NCBI GenBank assembly: GCA_008501785.1
Contig: QQUD01000337.1
Span: 1-7,704, forward strand
Length of the DNA stretch: 7,704 bases
Source of the DNA: Chloroflexota bacterium
GTDB lineage: Bacteria > Chloroflexota > Anaerolineae > Promineifilales > Promineifilaceae
Direction of reading: 5' to 3'
Shown in pieces: positions 6,385-7,704 of the stretch (position 1 is the first letter of the stretch; each line of letters opens with the position of its first letter). The position numbers and the translations under genes are program-made. The notes under the pieces were generated by a model that saw nothing but the letters and a program-made list of their open reading frames with translations, was not told where the DNA came from and made no database searches.

Positions 6385-6423
6385 TTACAGACGGCCGTTT
6401 CAGTACCGCAGTACTGTTTGTAA
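6385..6423 (+). terminator. Compound stem-loop after DUF6916, possible terminator
   Basis: The outer arms TTACAGAC (6385-6392) and GTTTGTAA (6416-6423) pair over 8 bp with one G-U. Inside, AGTAC (6402-6406) pairs with GTACT (6411-6415) around a CGCA tetraloop. The left arm runs into an 8-bp ACGGCCGT palindrome (6391-6398). It lies 20 nt after the DUF6916 stop, where a terminator is expected, but no T run follows, so an intrinsic terminator is doubtful. Confidence 0.4.
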
Positions 6424-6570
6424 GGTGAATTGCAAGTTTCGGTTTTTAGTCTAGCAACGAACTGTATCCAAAGAAAAGTTGTAGAAAAAACTAAATATTG
6501 ATTTATTGGCAAAACCTCAAATAGATTCTTCAAAGACCATTGTAAACTTTGTAAGACCTATTATCGTGCC

Positions 6571-6619
6571 ATTGAACAAACGGTTCGTGTGTGTCCCGAA
6601 ATCACTACTTTTGTTCAAT
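6571..6619 (+). promoter_or_regulatory. Leader stem-loop immediately before the ribosome site of the surface protein
   Basis: A perfect 10-bp inverted repeat pairs ATTGAACAAA (6571-6580) with TTTGTTCAAT (6610-6619). The 29-nt loop can form an inner TTCG/CGAA stem (6584-6587 with 6597-6600). The 3' arm ends only 3 nt before AAGGAG (6623-6628). The position suggests control of translation or mRNA stability, or an operator if transcription starts downstream. No known class is recognised. Confidence 0.45.
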
Positions 6620-6622
6620 AAC

Positions 6623-6628
6623 AAGGAG
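6623..6628 (+). promoter_or_regulatory. Shine-Dalgarno fixing the surface-protein start
   Basis: AAGGAG lies 7 nt before the ATG at 6636. It fixes the start of a reading frame that opens with a textbook signal peptide and stays open to the window end. Confidence 0.85.
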
Positions 6629-6635
6629 AACTGGT

Positions 6636-7704
6636 ATGCAGCATGCAACACCACAAAAACCTCTGCGTCGCAAAAAGTTTCGACGGATTTCCTCTATTTT
6701 ATTGTTTATTAGTATGGTATTTGGCTTAACGGCCGTTCCCCTTGCCTTCTCCGTTCCCATTCTCACAGCAACCAAAACCGATGTGTTGCTTGTTGATAAT
6801 GATACCGATAACGTCGCTGATCCTGGCGATACCATTCGCTATACAGTCAACCTCCTCAACAGTGGTACGATGGATGCCACGAATGTTGATTTCACTGATA
6901 CCATTGATGCGAATACAACTTTAGTCGCCGGTAGCGTAAAAACGACACCGATTGCGCGCCATGACTCCTACGCAGCCACCGGCAATGTAGGCATTTCAGT
7001 ACCGGCAGGAAGCGGTGTCTTGGTAAACGACAACGACCCTGATGGTACAACGCCAACGCTGACCATTGTTAGCTCGCCTTCCACAAGCGCAAACGGTGGT
7101 AATGTGGCAGTTGCTAGTGATGGTAGCTTTACTTACAATCCACCAGCCGGTTTTGAAGGAACAGATACCTTTTCCTATACAGTTCAGGACTCGGATGGAA
7201 ATCAAGACCCGGCAACCGTATCCATCTCTGTTTCCGATGTGATCTGGTTTATTGACAATAGCGCTGGAGGTGGCGGAGACGGCCGTCTTAGCTCACCCTT
7301 CAACAACATTGCTAGCTTCAACGCCATTCAAACCGGCACCGCACCAAATGCAAAAAGCGGAGACGGCATCTTCCTCTATACTGGCTCTGGTAATTACACC
7401 AGTGGTATTACCCTACTCAACAACCAGTTCCTTATTGGCCAAGGTGCAACGTCTAGCATCGAGAGTATCATAGGTATAACATTGCCAGCCCATAGCAATG
7501 CTTTACCGACGACTGGTGGCACACGTCCAGTCATTACCAACGCCGGTGGCAGCGGCATTACACTGGCAAGCGGTAACCTGCTGCGCGGTCTCAACGTTGG
7601 TAATACCAGCACCAGCAGTGGTGCAGGCATCAACGGCAGTAGTGTTGGTACCCTTACTATTCTAAACATGTCCATTACCGGGCAAGGGAAAGCTGTGGAC
7701 ATTA
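6636..7704 (+). CDS. Large exported DUF11/cadherin-like/beta-helix surface protein (3' partial)
   Basis: The frame has no stop from 6636 to the end of the window, giving 356 residues of a longer protein. Residues 1-20 are strongly basic (RRKKFRR at 11-17), followed by a hydrophobic core (about 20-38), a Sec signal peptide with likely cleavage near 39. Residues 46-101 (TKTDVLLVDNDTDN, ADPGDTIRYTV, NSGTMDATNV, FTDTI) match DUF11 repeats. Residues 108-200 (VLVNDNDPDG, GSFTYNPPAGFEGTDTFSYT) match the cadherin-like/tandem-95 type module. From 201 on (VIWFIDNSAGGGGDGR, GDGIFLYTGSGNY, LLNNQFLIGQGA) it resembles the opening of a parallel beta-helix, Gly/Ser/Asn/Thr-rich with no cysteine. These modules are typical of giant surface adhesins or sheath proteins. 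The rest, including any anchor, lies beyond the window. It appears to be a separate transcription unit from the DUF6916 gene. Confidence 0.9.
   Translation, partial: MQHATPQKPLRRKKFRRISSILLFISMVFGLTAVPLAFSVPILTATKTDVLLVDNDTDNVADPGDTIRYTVNLLNSGTMDATNVDFTDTIDANTTLVAGSVKTTPIARHDSYAATGNVGISVPAGSGVLVNDNDPDGTTPTLTIVSSPSTSANGGNVAVASDGSFTYNPPAGFEGTDTFSYTVQDSDGNQDPATVSISVSDVIWFIDNSAGGGGDGRLSSPFNNIASFNAIQTGTAPNAKSGDGIFLYTGSGNYTSGITLLNNQFLIGQGATSSIESIIGITLPAHSNALPTTGGTRPVITNAGGSGITLASGNLLRGLNVGNTSTSSGAGINGSSVGTLTILNMSITGQGKAVDI

Larger units (their letters stand above)
6366..6635 (+). other. Intergenic region with inverted repeats before the surface-protein gene
   Basis: No credible gene is seen; a short open frame at 6506-6712 overlaps the real signal-peptide coding start and lacks a ribosome site. 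Contents: a weak AT stem AAACAA/TTGTTT (6365-6370 and 6381-6386); the structured element 6385-6423; and the 10-bp inverted repeat 6571-6619 just before the Shine-Dalgarno. No convincing promoter was found. The best -35/-10 pair by eye (TTGATT 6498-6503, TAGATT 6522-6527, 18-nt spacer) matches only 4 of 6 at each box. A lone TATTAT at 6559-6564 has no suitable -35. Confidence 0.55.

Noticed and set aside
6506..6712. Short plus-strand open frame of 68 residues
   Set aside because: It overlaps the signal-peptide coding start in another frame, uses TTG and has no Shine-Dalgarno.
7394..7702. Minus-strand open frame of 102 residues
   Set aside because: It is antisense to the Gly/Thr/Ser-rich beta-helix region, Pro/Leu-biased as expected of a shadow, with no ribosome site.

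Overview
The window looks like a chromosomal stretch from a filamentous or sheathed member of the Chloroflexota. This is inferred from the exported-type protein with a long Pro/Thr linker of the TPxPTNTP kind, the DUF11/cadherin-like/beta-helix surface protein, and the moderate base composition. Taxonomy was not tested. All supported genes lie on the + strand.

Region 1 (1-2144) is the 3' part of a large repeat protein. A 24-bp tandem repeat encodes a rigid Pro/Thr stalk, followed by two homologous domains of about 250 residues, each made of four units of about 65 residues, joined by a second Pro/Thr linker. A clear hairpin terminator closes it.

Region 2 (2145-2584) is an AT-rich intergenic region with a plausible sigma70-type promoter and a long leader containing several inverted repeats.

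Region 3 (2585-4457) is a tight operon of three paralogous phage-tail-collar-domain proteins of the microcystin-dependent-protein (MdpB) type and one 79-residue acidic protein. The three internal gaps are each exactly 10 nt, and every downstream Shine-Dalgarno overlaps the preceding stop codon. A strong hairpin follows.

Region 4 (4486-6365) is a second tight set: a class I methyltransferase that appears to carry the double-E loop of protein arginine methyltransferases, a GNAT acetyltransferase, and a DUF6916 protein. DUF6916 and GNAT genes next to tail-collar genes form a recurrent bacterial neighbourhood as I recall it. The possible PRMT-like enzyme is the least expected member.

Region 5 (6366-7704) is an intergenic region with two notable inverted repeats, followed by the 5' end of a giant exported protein: signal peptide, DUF11, cadherin-like domain, then the start of a beta-helix. 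It runs off the window with no stop codon.

Taken together, the window is a surface/adhesion island: a cytoplasmically made tail-collar cassette with its own putative protein-modifying enzymes, set between two exported repeat proteins. The joint function is an inference from gene order only.
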